Below the pieces are notes generated by a model. That model did no database searches and was not told the origin of the DNA. It worked only from the letters and a program-made list of their open reading frames with translations. From the NCBI GenBank assembly GCA_035293985.1, contig DATGLS010000017.1, positions 248,001-312,000 on the forward strand: DNA of 64,000 nt, given 5' to 3'. This document shows, piece by piece, positions 8,336 through 16,638 of this stretch (position 1 is the stretch's first letter; every line of letters begins with the position of its first letter). Position numbers and translations under genes: made by a program. The stretch comes from JAVDCA01 sp035293985 (GTDB lineage Bacteria > Pseudomonadota > Alphaproteobacteria > Rhizobiales > Xanthobacteraceae).

Positions 8336-9256
8336 TCATACTGCCTGCCGCTCACGTCGCCGGCGCAGCGCCAAGGGAATTGCGAACCACGTCACAAAAA
8401 GCGCGACGCCAGCGGTCAACCCGCACAGCGCTCCGACGATTGCGGAACGGACGCCGAGCGTGATCGCAACGTACAGATCGCCCGCGATGCCGAGCGCAAG
8501 GACCGCCGCGCCGGCGATCACCAGCGCCGATCCGAGCGTGTGAAATTCCTCGGTATCGCGGCCGCGATATGAAATCCGGTGGAAGGCCGCCGGCGCCATC
8601 AACAGCATCACCGCAATCGTGATGGAGCACAGCGCGAGCAGATGAATCGTCTGCGATGAGGCCGGCAACCGGGCGAAGCCGTCGGTCAGCATGATCGCCA
8701 GCTGGAATCCGAGCAATGCCTGGCCTCCCGGAATGAGGACACGCGCTTCGGTCAAAAGCTGGTCCACCCGCTCGTCGAGCGGCGTATTTTCGGTCGCTTC
8801 CATGACGCTCTCCTTCCTGCCCCGCCGCGCGAGCAGAAGCCATTCGGCTGCGTACCACAGCGCGAACGCGAGGACCGTGGTGCCGGCGCCGATCCAGCCG
8901 CCGAGCGTGAAGCCGAAACGGTAGCTCACGACGATGGCGATGTCGGCGCCGAAACCGACGGCGAACGGCAGCAGCGCCCAATCGGCGAAGCGCGTCGTGA
9001 CGCGCAAGATGCGGCCGCTCGCCTCGCCGCCTTCGACGATGCGGTGCTGCAGCGACGGCGCAATCAGCAGGCCGATCGCGGCGGCCATGCTCAGGAACGC
9101 AAAGGCGTGCAGATCGCGCAAGCCCTGTGGCAGCGCCGCAAACCCCTGCTGAAAAGCGGCATTGAGGTGGAATCCGAACAGGATTTGCGCCCCGAGGATG
9201 AGCAACCGGGTCTCCCCCAGGGCCGTTTTCAGTCGCTTGGCGATGGTGTCGCTCAT
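8336..9256 (-). CDS. Duplicated DUF6328-type membrane protein
   Basis: A 306-residue integral membrane protein made of two homologous halves. The first (about 8-130) has LLILGAQILFGFHLNAAFQQGFAAL; the second (about 160-290) has VLIPGGQALLGFQL and LTDGFARLP. Each half has about four hydrophobic segments, and matching LLIAPSLQHRI and LLMAPAAFHRI positions. It resembles DUF6328 proteins, which are normally single-unit. Its ATG lies 7 bases after the CinA stop, so it is the last gene of a DUF892-CinA-DUF6328 operon. Function unknown. Confidence 0.75.
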   Translation of the reverse strand: MSDTIAKRLKTALGETRLLILGAQILFGFHLNAAFQQGFAALPQGLRDLHAFAFLSMAAAIGLLIAPSLQHRIVEGGEASGRILRVTTRFADWALLPFAVGFGADIAIVVSYRFGFTLGGWIGAGTTVLAFALWYAAEWLLLARRGRKESVMEATENTPLDERVDQLLTEARVLIPGGQALLGFQLAIMLTDGFARLPASSQTIHLLALCSITIAVMLLMAPAAFHRISYRGRDTEEFHTLGSALVIAGAAVLALGIAGDLYVAITLGVRSAIVGALCGLTAGVALFVTWFAIPLALRRRRERQAV

Positions 9257-9263
9257 GGCCGGC

Positions 9264-9887
9264 TCAGGCTGCGGGCGCCGCCGCGATGGACGCAGCGAGC
9301 GCTGCGAGCGCGTCGGCGACCGCGCGTCGGCGGATGGCGTCGCGCCCATGATCCGCATAGAGCCGGCCGAACGCTTCGGTCGGCCTGCCGCGCGCCGCGA
9401 TCGCGATACACACGCGTCCGACCGGGTTGCCGTCCTCGTCCGGCTCGGGACCGGCGACGCCGGTGATCGCGGCAGCGATATCGGCTGGCGAATGCGCCAG
9501 CGCGCCCGCCGCCATCGCGCCCGCGACCTCGACGCAAACCGCGCCCTTGCAACGCAGGAGCTCGGCGGACACGCCGAGCACGTGCGCTTTCTGCAGCTTC
9601 GTGTAGGTCACGAAACTGCCGTGGAAACGGCTGCTGGCGCCCGGCGCGTCGCACAGGATTTGCGCGAGAAGGCCCGCGGTACACGACTCGGCCGCCACGA
9701 GGGTCAAGCCTCGGGGCGCCGCGAGGGCCATCAATCGTTCGGCCGATCGCGCCAAGTCGGCAAGCGTCGCCGGCGCCGGTCCCCGATCGTCCTCCGCCAC
9801 CTGGGACCCGGTTTCGATGCCAGCCGGTGAATCCACGGTCCTGCCCGCTCCCAAAGCCCCGGCACGTATGCGCCGAGGCCCTTTCAT
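9264..9887 (-). CDS. CinA C-terminal family (nicotinamide-nucleotide amidase-like)
   Basis: The 207-residue protein matches the CinA C-terminal domain, known as an NMN deamidase (PncC) in NAD recycling. The signature AAESCTAG, the FVTYTKLQKAHVLGV segment and ITGVAGPEPDEDGNPVGRV are all present. About 45 residues precede the domain and are low in similarity, so an internal start such as the one near MALAAPRG is possible. It lies 22 bases after the DUF892 gene. A link between NAD salvage and stress is inferred from the operon. Confidence 0.85.
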   Translation of the reverse strand: MKGPRRIRAGALGAGRTVDSPAGIETGSQVAEDDRGPAPATLADLARSAERLMALAAPRGLTLVAAESCTAGLLAQILCDAPGASSRFHGSFVTYTKLQKAHVLGVSAELLRCKGAVCVEVAGAMAAGALAHSPADIAAAITGVAGPEPDEDGNPVGRVCIAIAARGRPTEAFGRLYADHGRDAIRRRAVADALAALAASIAAAPAA

Positions 9888-9909
9888 CGCCGCACGGCCG
9901 CCGCCGATC

Positions 9910-10413
9910 TCACGCCGCCTTGCGATTCACCGCGTTCTCGGCGAGCGCGTTGAGCTTCGCGTCGGTGGCCTTCTCCTCGTCGAGGGTCTGCTGGAGAACG
10001 CTGGCGCAGTCGCTGCGGCCGAGCTGCTTGGCCCAGGCGACCAGCGTGCCATAGCGCGTCATCTCGTAGTGCTCGACCGCCTGCGCGGCGGCGATCAGCG
10101 CCGCATCCATGATGCGCTTGTCGGCGACCTCGCCGGCGACCTCCTCGGCTTCCTCGATGATGCCGTCGATCGCCGGGCAATCAACGCCCTTCGCCTCGAC
10201 GCCGTGCATCTTGAAGACCTGCTCGACCCGCTTGACGTGGTTGCGCGTCTCGCCCAGATGCGCGCCGAACGCCTGCTTGAGCGCCTGGTCGCTCGCTTTC
10301 TCCATCATCTCCGGAAGCGCCTTCTCGATCTGCTTTTCGGCGTAGTAGATGTCGCGCAGCGTGTGGACGAACAGATCGTCCATGGTTTTGATATCTCGCG
10401 TGAACAGACCCAT
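9910..10413 (-). CDS. DUF892 ferritin-like protein (YciE/YciF family), copy 1
   Basis: A four-helix ferritin-like protein of 167 residues. It has the family pattern LFVHTLRDIYYAEKQIEKALP, the HLGETRNHVKRVEQVF helix and AAQAVEHYEMTRYGTL, in which Glu and His residues can form a di-iron site. The family is stress-induced in many bacteria and its activity is unknown. The start MGLFTRD was chosen because AGGAGAAGG lies just upstream. First gene of an operon with CinA and DUF6328; an EcfG-like promoter precedes it. Two further copies occur in the window. Confidence 0.88.
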   Translation of the reverse strand: MGLFTRDIKTMDDLFVHTLRDIYYAEKQIEKALPEMMEKASDQALKQAFGAHLGETRNHVKRVEQVFKMHGVEAKGVDCPAIDGIIEEAEEVAGEVADKRIMDAALIAAAQAVEHYEMTRYGTLVAWAKQLGRSDCASVLQQTLDEEKATDAKLNALAENAVNRKAA

Positions 10414-10452
10414 TTTGCCTTCTCCTGACGGCTGACGAACCTTCGTCACGCA

Positions 10453-10478
10453 AATGACTCATCGTCCGGTTTGGTTCC
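10453..10478 (-). promoter_or_regulatory. EcfG-like promoter for DUF892 copy 1 operon
   Basis: GGAAC-N17-CATT on the minus strand, one mismatch in the -10 element, about 40 bases upstream of the chosen start. Confidence 0.5.
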
Positions 10479-10685
10479 CCCGCAAGACACCGAGCTCCTC
10501 GCGCCTTAGACGCTAAGGTCCAATCCACGACACAAGTTCGGATGGCCCCGCCGCTATAGGCGCACCATTCTCCGAAACCGATCCCCAATCGCAGGCGTTG
10601 CATACAGAACGGCCCGATCGATGCCGCATGCGATGGCTCGGCCCGCGAGCGGTGGCATCACCGATGAAAGGATGACGAGCAAGGA

Positions 10686-10940
10686 ATGACCAGAACAACG
10701 CTAATGACCAGCGTAGATACACCCCTTCGGCGCGCCGCGATGATGGCAGGCTTGGCGATGATTGCGGCGATCCTGAGCTCCGATCTCGCGAGCGCGCAGC
10801 GACCGCACTCCGGACAATTTCCGGTGCCGCCCCGAGTGGCCGCCCATTCGGCCTTGCCGGACTGCGGCTTCGCAGCGACCGAATCGTGGGGCCCGAACGG
10901 GACCCAACCTTGCGACCCGAGGAACATGCGGGGTCGATAG
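10686..10940 (+). CDS. Small secreted protein, unrecognised
   Basis: 84 residues. The N-terminal 38 look like a signal peptide: basic residues near 15-16, then hydrophobic MMAGLAMIAAIL and a likely cleavage after ASA. The mature part is about 45 residues, Pro-rich, with two Cys (CGF and PCDP) that could form a disulfide. A weak purine-rich stretch (AGCAAGG) precedes the ATG. No family recognised; only the signal peptide argues that it is real. Confidence 0.5.
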   Translation: MTRTTLMTSVDTPLRRAAMMAGLAMIAAILSSDLASAQRPHSGQFPVPPRVAAHSALPDCGFAATESWGPNGTQPCDPRNMRGR

Positions 10941-10998
10941 TTGCGCCGCGGCTTGGTGACGGGCGCCGCGGAATGAAACGCCGGCAAATACGCTGCGG

Positions 10999-12093
10999 CT
11001 AGCCGGGGGTCCTCACCGGCGCCGCGCCGGCCAGCACGCGTGCCATCAGCTGCGCGCGTCGTCCCGGTTTCCGCGCAGACTTCAGGGCAGCGGCATACTT
11101 CTCCAGCGCACCTGTTTCGAATGCGTCGAGCACGGTCTCGTGCACATAGCTCTTGCGGCAGATCGCGGGCGTGTTGGCGAGGTCGTCGGCCGCTTCGCGG
11201 ATCGCGTCGAGGACCTGCCGCTTGCGTTGGCGCTCGGTTGGCGCCGGCGATAGCTGTGCGAGGCGGTCGAGCACCCGCGCGGTGGCGCACAGGGTGCGGA
11301 AATCCTTGAGCGAGATGCGAGCGCCGGCGACCGAATGAAGAAACGCGTTGATGTCGCGCGCCCGGATGGCGCGCACGGCGCCGTCCGCATCGCGATATTG
11401 AAACAGCCGTCGCCCCGGCAGCCGGCTGAGCACGCCGATGGCCGCGGCAAGCCGCGGCGCGTGCAGCTCCTTCGCGATCCGCTTGCCGCCCTTGCCGCGG
11501 AACGACAGCAGCACCGTCTGGTCCGCAATCGTGACATTCGATTTGAGCAGCGTCGCCGCCCCGCGCGTGCCGTGCTCGCGCGCATAGGCCTCGCTGCCCG
11601 CGCGAATGGCGCTGACGGCGACGAGCTCGATCGCCGCCGCAAGGGCGTGCTCGCGGCACGGCTCGCCGGCCGCGAGGTGCTGCGTCATGGCGCGGCGGAT
11701 GCGCGGCAGCGTCTCGACCAGGCGCAGCAGCCGTTGTGCTTTGCGCCACTCGCGGATTTTCTGCCAGTCGGGATGGTAGCGATATTGCAGGCGCCCGGCG
11801 GCGTCGCGGCCGACCGCCTGCAGATGCGCGTCGGGGTCGCGGGCGTAGAGAACGTTCTCGTAGGCCGGCGGCACGGCGAGCTTCGCCAGGCGGCGCGTCA
11901 CGCGAGGGTCCCGAATGCGGTTTCCGTCGCCATCCACATAGGCGAAGCCGCGGCCGCAGCGCACCCGGCTGATCGTCAAGGCATCGACCGAGGTCCGGCG
12001 CAGGCCCAGGCGCCGGGCCAGCCGACGCTCTTCGGGCGACTGCGGATCGCGCTCGGCCGCCTCGCTTGCGCTGCCGTTGAAGGATCGCTCCAC
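10999..12093 (-). CDS. DNA topoisomerase IB (poxvirus-like)
   Basis: Bacterial type IB topoisomerase relaxes supercoils through a 3'-phosphotyrosine nick. From the GTG start (364 aa) the catalytic pieces are: Arg164 in AIRAGSEAYA, the FRGKGGK hairpin near 198-204, Arg266 in LKDFRTL and nucleophile Tyr316 in ICRKSYVHETVLDAF. The start is placed at GTG two bases after the cupin stop; the longer upstream frame overlaps the cupin gene and looks non-coding. It is cotranscribed with the cupin gene under an exact EcfG-type promoter. Confidence 0.9.
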   Translation of the reverse strand: MERSFNGSASEAAERDPQSPEERRLARRLGLRRTSVDALTISRVRCGRGFAYVDGDGNRIRDPRVTRRLAKLAVPPAYENVLYARDPDAHLQAVGRDAAGRLQYRYHPDWQKIREWRKAQRLLRLVETLPRIRRAMTQHLAAGEPCREHALAAAIELVAVSAIRAGSEAYAREHGTRGAATLLKSNVTIADQTVLLSFRGKGGKRIAKELHAPRLAAAIGVLSRLPGRRLFQYRDADGAVRAIRARDINAFLHSVAGARISLKDFRTLCATARVLDRLAQLSPAPTERQRKRQVLDAIREAADDLANTPAICRKSYVHETVLDAFETGALEKYAAALKSARKPGRRAQLMARVLAGAAPVRTPG

Positions 12094-12095
12094 GC

Positions 12096-12794
12096 CTAGC
12101 CTCGCGTTCGCTTGCGCCGCGGCCGCGCCGCGATGGCGCGTTTGGCGCGACGGGCATCCGGCCGCCGCGAACGCTGCCTCGGCGCATCGGGCCGGCGGTC
12201 CGTCCACAGCTCCGGCAGCGGCCCTTCGGCGCCGTAGACCGGATCTTTGCGCGGCCGCGCGACCCGCGGGATGGTGGCGAGCGCGCGCGCGTGCTCGGCC
12301 GGCGAGCCGTGGCATTCGTCGTAGGTTCCGGCCGGCGGATACGCGCCGACCACCAGGAAATCGGCGCTCGCCGCGAGACAGTGGTGCCCCGTCCCGGCCG
12401 GCAGGATCGCGACATCGCCGCGCTTCACCGTGACGACGCGGCCGTGGTCGCCGCCGAAGCGAACCTTCGCCTCGCCGCGCGCGATGCCGAGCACCTCGTG
12501 AATGCGCGAGTGCCAGTGGAGATAGTCATAGATGCCGTTGCGCCACGAATCGCCCCAACCATTGGCGGCGAACAGCTGCTCGAACATCGCCGCGGGGTCG
12601 CTCGCGCCGCGGAGATCGACGGGGCTGCGGTAGAGGACGAACGGCAGGGGATTGTTGGGGGTTCGGCCATCGTCCTTGAAGCGCAAGGTCTGCGCCTTGC
12701 GCGGGCGCAGACTCGCCCGGAGCGCGCGCGGCGTGAGCTTCGCGGCGCCGGTGATGCGCTCGAACGAGCTCTTCAGCGTCTCGATGACGTACAT
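12096..12794 (-). CDS. Cupin-domain protein (YjlB-like)
   Basis: A 232-residue single-cupin protein. The metal-binding motif is visible as YLHWHSRIHEVLGIARGEAKVRFGG: His93, His95 and Glu100 are candidates, and His137/His138 in PAGTGHHCL supply the second motif. The C-terminal 50 residues are very Arg-rich and may bind nucleic acid or be disordered. The start MYVIETLK follows AGGCGAGGA. First gene of a cupin-topoisomerase IB operon. Its catalytic activity, if any, is unknown. Confidence 0.85.
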   Translation of the reverse strand: MYVIETLKSSFERITGAAKLTPRALRASLRPRKAQTLRFKDDGRTPNNPLPFVLYRSPVDLRGASDPAAMFEQLFAANGWGDSWRNGIYDYLHWHSRIHEVLGIARGEAKVRFGGDHGRVVTVKRGDVAILPAGTGHHCLAASADFLVVGAYPPAGTYDECHGSPAEHARALATIPRVARPRKDPVYGAEGPLPELWTDRRPDAPRQRSRRPDARRAKRAIAARPRRKRTRG

Positions 12795-12825
12795 CGCACG
12801 ATCCTCGCCTCCCGGGCGCAAGGAC

Positions 12826-12850
12826 AACGGATACGGGTGTTCCGGGTTCC
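12826..12850 (-). promoter_or_regulatory. EcfG-type promoter, exact consensus
   Basis: GGAAC-N16-CGTT on the minus strand, 31 bases upstream of the cupin ATG. Exact consensus match; drives cupin and topoisomerase IB. Confidence 0.7.
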
Positions 12851-13108
12851 GGCGGGAACTGATGCACCGCCCGCGCTCTGCCGTCCGCTCTTCGGGTTGG
12901 GGCGAGGGGCGCCGCTTGCTCCGAATTCGCGAATTGCGAATCGCGGAACGAGCCCTTCACGCTCACCTTCTCCTCCTAAAGACGAACCTGAGAAGAGGGG
13001 GAGGGAGCCCTACTTCGTGCTCACCTCACGCGCGCGATCGCCCGAGTCGCACTCGCGACCGTCTGGCGCAGAAAAACGCCGCCCTCGCCGCGCTTGCGAC
13101 GTTGCGGC

Positions 13109-13133
13109 GGAACGAAGCGTGCAGCGGGGCATT
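13109..13133 (+). promoter_or_regulatory. EcfG-like promoter for the ADH-SDR-P450 operon
   Basis: GGAAC-N16-CATT, one mismatch, about 35 bases before the GTG start of the alcohol dehydrogenase. The rest of the 12851-13168 gap shows no gene. Confidence 0.5.
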
Positions 13134-13168
13134 GCCCGAACGAAAATCCCGACGAGAAGGAGAGAGCA

Positions 13169-14338
13169 GTGCGAGCGCTGGCGTGGCACGGCAAGGGCGA
13201 CATGCGTTGCGACACGGTCCCCGATCCGCGCATCGAGCATCCACGCGACGCCATCATCAAGGTCACGGCGTGCGCGATCTGCGGCTCCGACCTGCACATC
13301 TACGACGGCATCATGCCGTCGATGGAGCGGGGCGACGTGATCGGCCACGAGACGATGGGCGAGGTCGTCGAGGTCGGGCCGGAGAACACCAAGCTCAAGG
13401 TCGGCGATCGCGTGGTGGTCCCGTTCACGATCAGCTGCGGCGAATGCTTCTTCTGCCGCAATGGATTTTTCTCCGGTTGCGAGCGCAGCAATCCCGACAG
13501 ATCCAAAGCGGAAAAGCTGTGGGGGCACTCGCCGGCCGGCCTGTTCGGCTATTCGCACCTGCTCGGCGGTTATCGCGGGGGCCAGGCGGAGTATCTGCGC
13601 GTGCCGTATGCCGACGTCGGCCCGATCAAGGTGCCGAACGGGCTCGACGACGAGCAGGTGCTGTTCCTCTCCGACATCTTTCCAACCGGCTACATGGCGG
13701 CCGAGTTCTGCGACATCGAGCCGGGGCAGACCATCGCGGTGTGGGGCTGCGGACCGGTCGGGCAGTTCGCGATTCGCAGCGCATTCCTGCTCGGCGCCCA
13801 GCGGGTGATCGCGATCGACACGGTGCCGGAGCGGCTTGCTCTCGCCGAGAAGGCCGGCGCGGTGACGCTCGACTTCAAGAAAGAGGATATCTACGCCCGC
13901 GTCCAGGATCTCACGCAAGGACGGGGTGCGGATGCCTGCATCGATGCGGTGGGCACCGAGGCGGAGGCGACGGCGAGCGTCGACTCGATGGTCGATCGCG
14001 CCAAGACCATGACCTATCTCGGCACCGATCGGCCGCACGTCCTGCGCGAGGCGATCCACTGCTGCCGCAACTTCGGCACGGTCTCGATCGTCGGCGTCTA
14101 CGGTGGTTATCTCGACAAGGTTCCGATGGGCTCGGCGATCAACCGCGGGCTCACGTTCCGGATGGCGCAGACGCCGGTGCAGAAATATCTCGAGCCGCTG
14201 CTGCATCGGATCGAGAACGGCGAGATCGATCCGTCCTTCGTCATCACGCACCGCGGCAAGCTCGAGGAAGGGCCGGACCTCTACCGCACGTTCCGCGACA
14301 AGAAGGACGGCTGCATCAAGGTGGTCCTGCGGCCGTGA
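13169..14338 (+). CDS. Zinc-dependent alcohol dehydrogenase (MDR superfamily)
   Basis: A 389-residue medium-chain dehydrogenase. Catalytic zinc ligands are visible at Cys38 (CAICGSDLH) and His60-Glu61 (GHE). The structural zinc lobe is at Cys90, Cys93, Cys96 and Cys104, and the nucleotide-binding motif is VWGCGPVGQFA. The insertion pattern resembles the formaldehyde-dehydrogenase-like group that oxidises alcohols or aldehydes with NAD(P)+. GTG is chosen because AGAAGGAGAG lies just upstream. First gene of a three-gene operon; the substrate is unknown. Confidence 0.9.
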   Translation: MRALAWHGKGDMRCDTVPDPRIEHPRDAIIKVTACAICGSDLHIYDGIMPSMERGDVIGHETMGEVVEVGPENTKLKVGDRVVVPFTISCGECFFCRNGFFSGCERSNPDRSKAEKLWGHSPAGLFGYSHLLGGYRGGQAEYLRVPYADVGPIKVPNGLDDEQVLFLSDIFPTGYMAAEFCDIEPGQTIAVWGCGPVGQFAIRSAFLLGAQRVIAIDTVPERLALAEKAGAVTLDFKKEDIYARVQDLTQGRGADACIDAVGTEAEATASVDSMVDRAKTMTYLGTDRPHVLREAIHCCRNFGTVSIVGVYGGYLDKVPMGSAINRGLTFRMAQTPVQKYLEPLLHRIENGEIDPSFVITHRGKLEEGPDLYRTFRDKKDGCIKVVLRP

Positions 14339-14370
14339 TCCGCGACCGCTTCAACCCGACGGAGTTCAAC

Positions 14371-15156
14371 ATGAGTCTCGACGGACGTCCGCTCGCCGTG
14401 GTCACCGGCGCATCGACCGGGATCGGCTACGAGCTGGCAAAGCAGTGCGCGAGCCACGGCTTCGACGTGATCGTCGTCGCCGACGAGCCCGCGATCGAGC
14501 GCGCCGCGCAGGCGATCAAGGGCGATGGCGCGGCCGTCGAGCCGGTCCAGGCGGACCTCGCGACCATCGAAGGCGTCGACAAGCTCCTCGCCGTGATCGG
14601 CAACCGGCCAGTCGATGCGCTGCTCGCGAATGCCGGACGGGGCCTGGGCAAGGGTTTCCTCGACCAGGACTTCGGCGAAGTGCGCCGCGTCATCGACACC
14701 AATATCACCGGGACGGTCTACCTCATCCAGAAAGTCGGCCGCGAGATGCGCCGGCGCGGGCAAGGCCGCATTCTCATCACCGGCTCGATCGCGGGCTTCA
14801 CGCCCGGCACCTACCAGGCCGTCTACAACGCCAGCAAAGCCTTTCTCGACTCCTTCTCATTCGCCTTGCGCGCCGAGCTCGAGGACACCGGCGTGACGGT
14901 GACCTGCCTCATGCCGGGCGCGACCGAGACCGAGTTCTTCGAGCGCGCCGACATGATGGACACCAAGATCGGCACGATGAAGAAGGACGACCCCGGCATG
15001 GTGGCCGAGAAGGGCTTCACCGCGATGATGGATGGGGAAGGCGACGTGGTCACGGGCTGGCAGAACAAGCTGCGCACCGCGATCGCCTCGGTCACGCCGG
15101 CCGGGCGGCTGGCGGAAGCGCACCGCAAGCAGGCGGCGCCCGGCACGGCGCGATAG
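14371..15156 (+). CDS. Short-chain dehydrogenase/reductase
   Basis: Classical SDR of 261 residues. It has the cofactor motif TGASTGIG (12-19), NAG at 87-89, catalytic Ser139, and the YxxxK pair Tyr152/Lys156. Asp/Glu residues after the second strand (VVADEP) suggest NAD(H) preference. The start follows the ADH stop by 32 bases; the long open frame upstream is an artefact of high GC. Middle gene of ADH-SDR-P450; probably interconverts an alcohol and ketone made or used by the P450 (inference). Confidence 0.9.
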   Translation: MSLDGRPLAVVTGASTGIGYELAKQCASHGFDVIVVADEPAIERAAQAIKGDGAAVEPVQADLATIEGVDKLLAVIGNRPVDALLANAGRGLGKGFLDQDFGEVRRVIDTNITGTVYLIQKVGREMRRRGQGRILITGSIAGFTPGTYQAVYNASKAFLDSFSFALRAELEDTGVTVTCLMPGATETEFFERADMMDTKIGTMKKDDPGMVAEKGFTAMMDGEGDVVTGWQNKLRTAIASVTPAGRLAEAHRKQAAPGTAR

Positions 15157-15182
15157 GCGGGCGACGATCCCGGGACGCGATC

Positions 15183-16577
15183 ATGGCGCGGTCGCGCGCA
15201 GCCCCGACGCCGTCGAGGGTATGGCCGCCGCGCCGCGCGAGCGTGCCCGATACGCTGCGCATCGTCTGCTGCATCGTGCTTCCGACCTGGAGCAAGGGGT
15301 TGTTCTTCCGCTCGCGCCGGATGATGCGGCTCGCCCAGCGGTGGGACCTCGACGCGCTCGCGGTGCGGACGATGGTCTCACTGCGCCACCGCTACGGCGA
15401 AGGACTTCTCCGGCTGGCCAATCCGATCAAGTCCCAGGTGCTGGTGCTGGCCTGGGACGATGCGGCGCGCATCCTCGCGGGGGAGCCGCGGCCGTTCGCG
15501 ACGGCAAGCCGGAGCAAGCAGATCGCGCTGGCGCATTTCGAGCCGCGCACGTCGCTCATCACCAGAAGCGCGGAGCGCGCGCCGCGCCGCGCCTTCAATG
15601 AGCGCGTGCTCGACAGCGGGCGGCCGATTCACCGATGTGCGGACGATTTCCGCCCCATCGTCGCCGACGAGGCCGCACGCCTGCGCGGGATTTGCGGCGA
15701 GGCGCTGCGATGGGAGCCCTTCGCCGAGGCGTGGTCGCGCGGGATGCGGCGGCTCGTGCTGGGATCCGCCGCCACGGACGACCGCGAATTGACCGAGATG
15801 CTGGCGCGGTTGCGCCGCGACGCCAACTGGGTCTGGCTGCGGCGCGATCGCAAGCGGCTGCGCCGGCGCTTTCATGCCCGCCTCGCCGATCACCTGGCGC
15901 GCGCCGAGCCCGGCAGCCTGGCCGCCATGGTGACGCGACGTGACGCCGAGCAGGCGCGGCCGCTCGACCAGGTGACGCAGTGGCTGTTCGCGTTCGATGC
16001 CGGCGCCATTGCGACGTGGCGGGCGCTCGCGCTGATCGCGACCCATCCGCACGAGCGCGCGCAGGCGCTTGCGGACGCAGCGGCCGCAGCGGACGCAGCG
16101 GACGCAGCGGACGCAGAAGGTACGTCGGAGCGGGCTTATCTGCGCGCCTGCTTCCTCGAAGCGCTGCGGCTGTGGCCGACGACGCCACTGATCCTGCGCG
16201 AGACCCTCAGTGAGGTGTCGTTCGACGGGATCACGCTCGCAGCCGGCACCGAGCTGCTCGTGTTCGCGCCATATTTTCATCGCGACCGGGCGCGGGTGCC
16301 GGATGCCGACCGTTTCGCGCCGGCAATCTGGTTGGGCAACGATCCGGCCGGCGTCTCGCCATTCGTCCCGTTCAGTGGCGGCCCTGCCGCCTGCCCCGGC
16401 CGTCACCTCGTCTCCATGTTGGCAAGCGTTTGGCTCGCCGCCCTGCTCGAGGGGTCCGCACCGATGGCGCTGATCGGTGCTCCGCCGCTCGGTCCGGCGA
16501 TGCCGCTACCCGGCACGCTCGATCACTTCCAGCTGCGTTTCCAGGTGGGGTCCGGCCAAAGGGCCGAGCCGGTGTGA
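15183..16577 (+). CDS. Cytochrome P450
   Basis: A 464-residue soluble P450 mono-oxygenase. The heme-ligand loop FSGGPAACPGRHL contains Cys404, and the K-helix ExxR is Glu326-Arg329. The I-helix reads FAFDAGAIATWRALALIATHP (269-289), so the usual acid-Thr pair is altered to A-T-W. An Ala-Asp repeat (about 299-311) lies just after the I-helix, encoded by an in-frame GCAGCGGAC repeat; its length may vary between strains. No ferredoxin or reductase gene is adjacent. Last gene of the ADH-SDR-P450 operon; substrate unknown. Confidence 0.9.
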   Translation: MARSRAAPTPSRVWPPRRASVPDTLRIVCCIVLPTWSKGLFFRSRRMMRLAQRWDLDALAVRTMVSLRHRYGEGLLRLANPIKSQVLVLAWDDAARILAGEPRPFATASRSKQIALAHFEPRTSLITRSAERAPRRAFNERVLDSGRPIHRCADDFRPIVADEAARLRGICGEALRWEPFAEAWSRGMRRLVLGSAATDDRELTEMLARLRRDANWVWLRRDRKRLRRRFHARLADHLARAEPGSLAAMVTRRDAEQARPLDQVTQWLFAFDAGAIATWRALALIATHPHERAQALADAAAAADAADAADAEGTSERAYLRACFLEALRLWPTTPLILRETLSEVSFDGITLAAGTELLVFAPYFHRDRARVPDADRFAPAIWLGNDPAGVSPFVPFSGGPAACPGRHLVSMLASVWLAALLEGSAPMALIGAPPLGPAMPLPGTLDHFQLRFQVGSGQRAEPV

Positions 16578-16586
16578 AAAAGTTTC

Positions 16587-16611
16587 GGAACGCTCTGGAG
16601 CGCAATGTGTT
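16587..16611 (+). promoter_or_regulatory. Possible EcfG-like promoter
   Basis: GGAAC-N16-TGTT, 28 bases before the histidine kinase start; one mismatch in the -10 element. Confidence 0.35.
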
Positions 16612-16638
16612 GTAAATCGAACGTTCTGAGAAAAATGC

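Noticed and set aside
10999..12093. Loss of a catalytic His in topoisomerase IB
   Set aside because: The LANTPA stretch before Tyr316 has Asn where the poxvirus enzyme has His, but this is usual in bacterial members.
12851..13108. Possible gene between cupin and ADH genes
   Set aside because: Short frames only; the region holds the divergent promoters.
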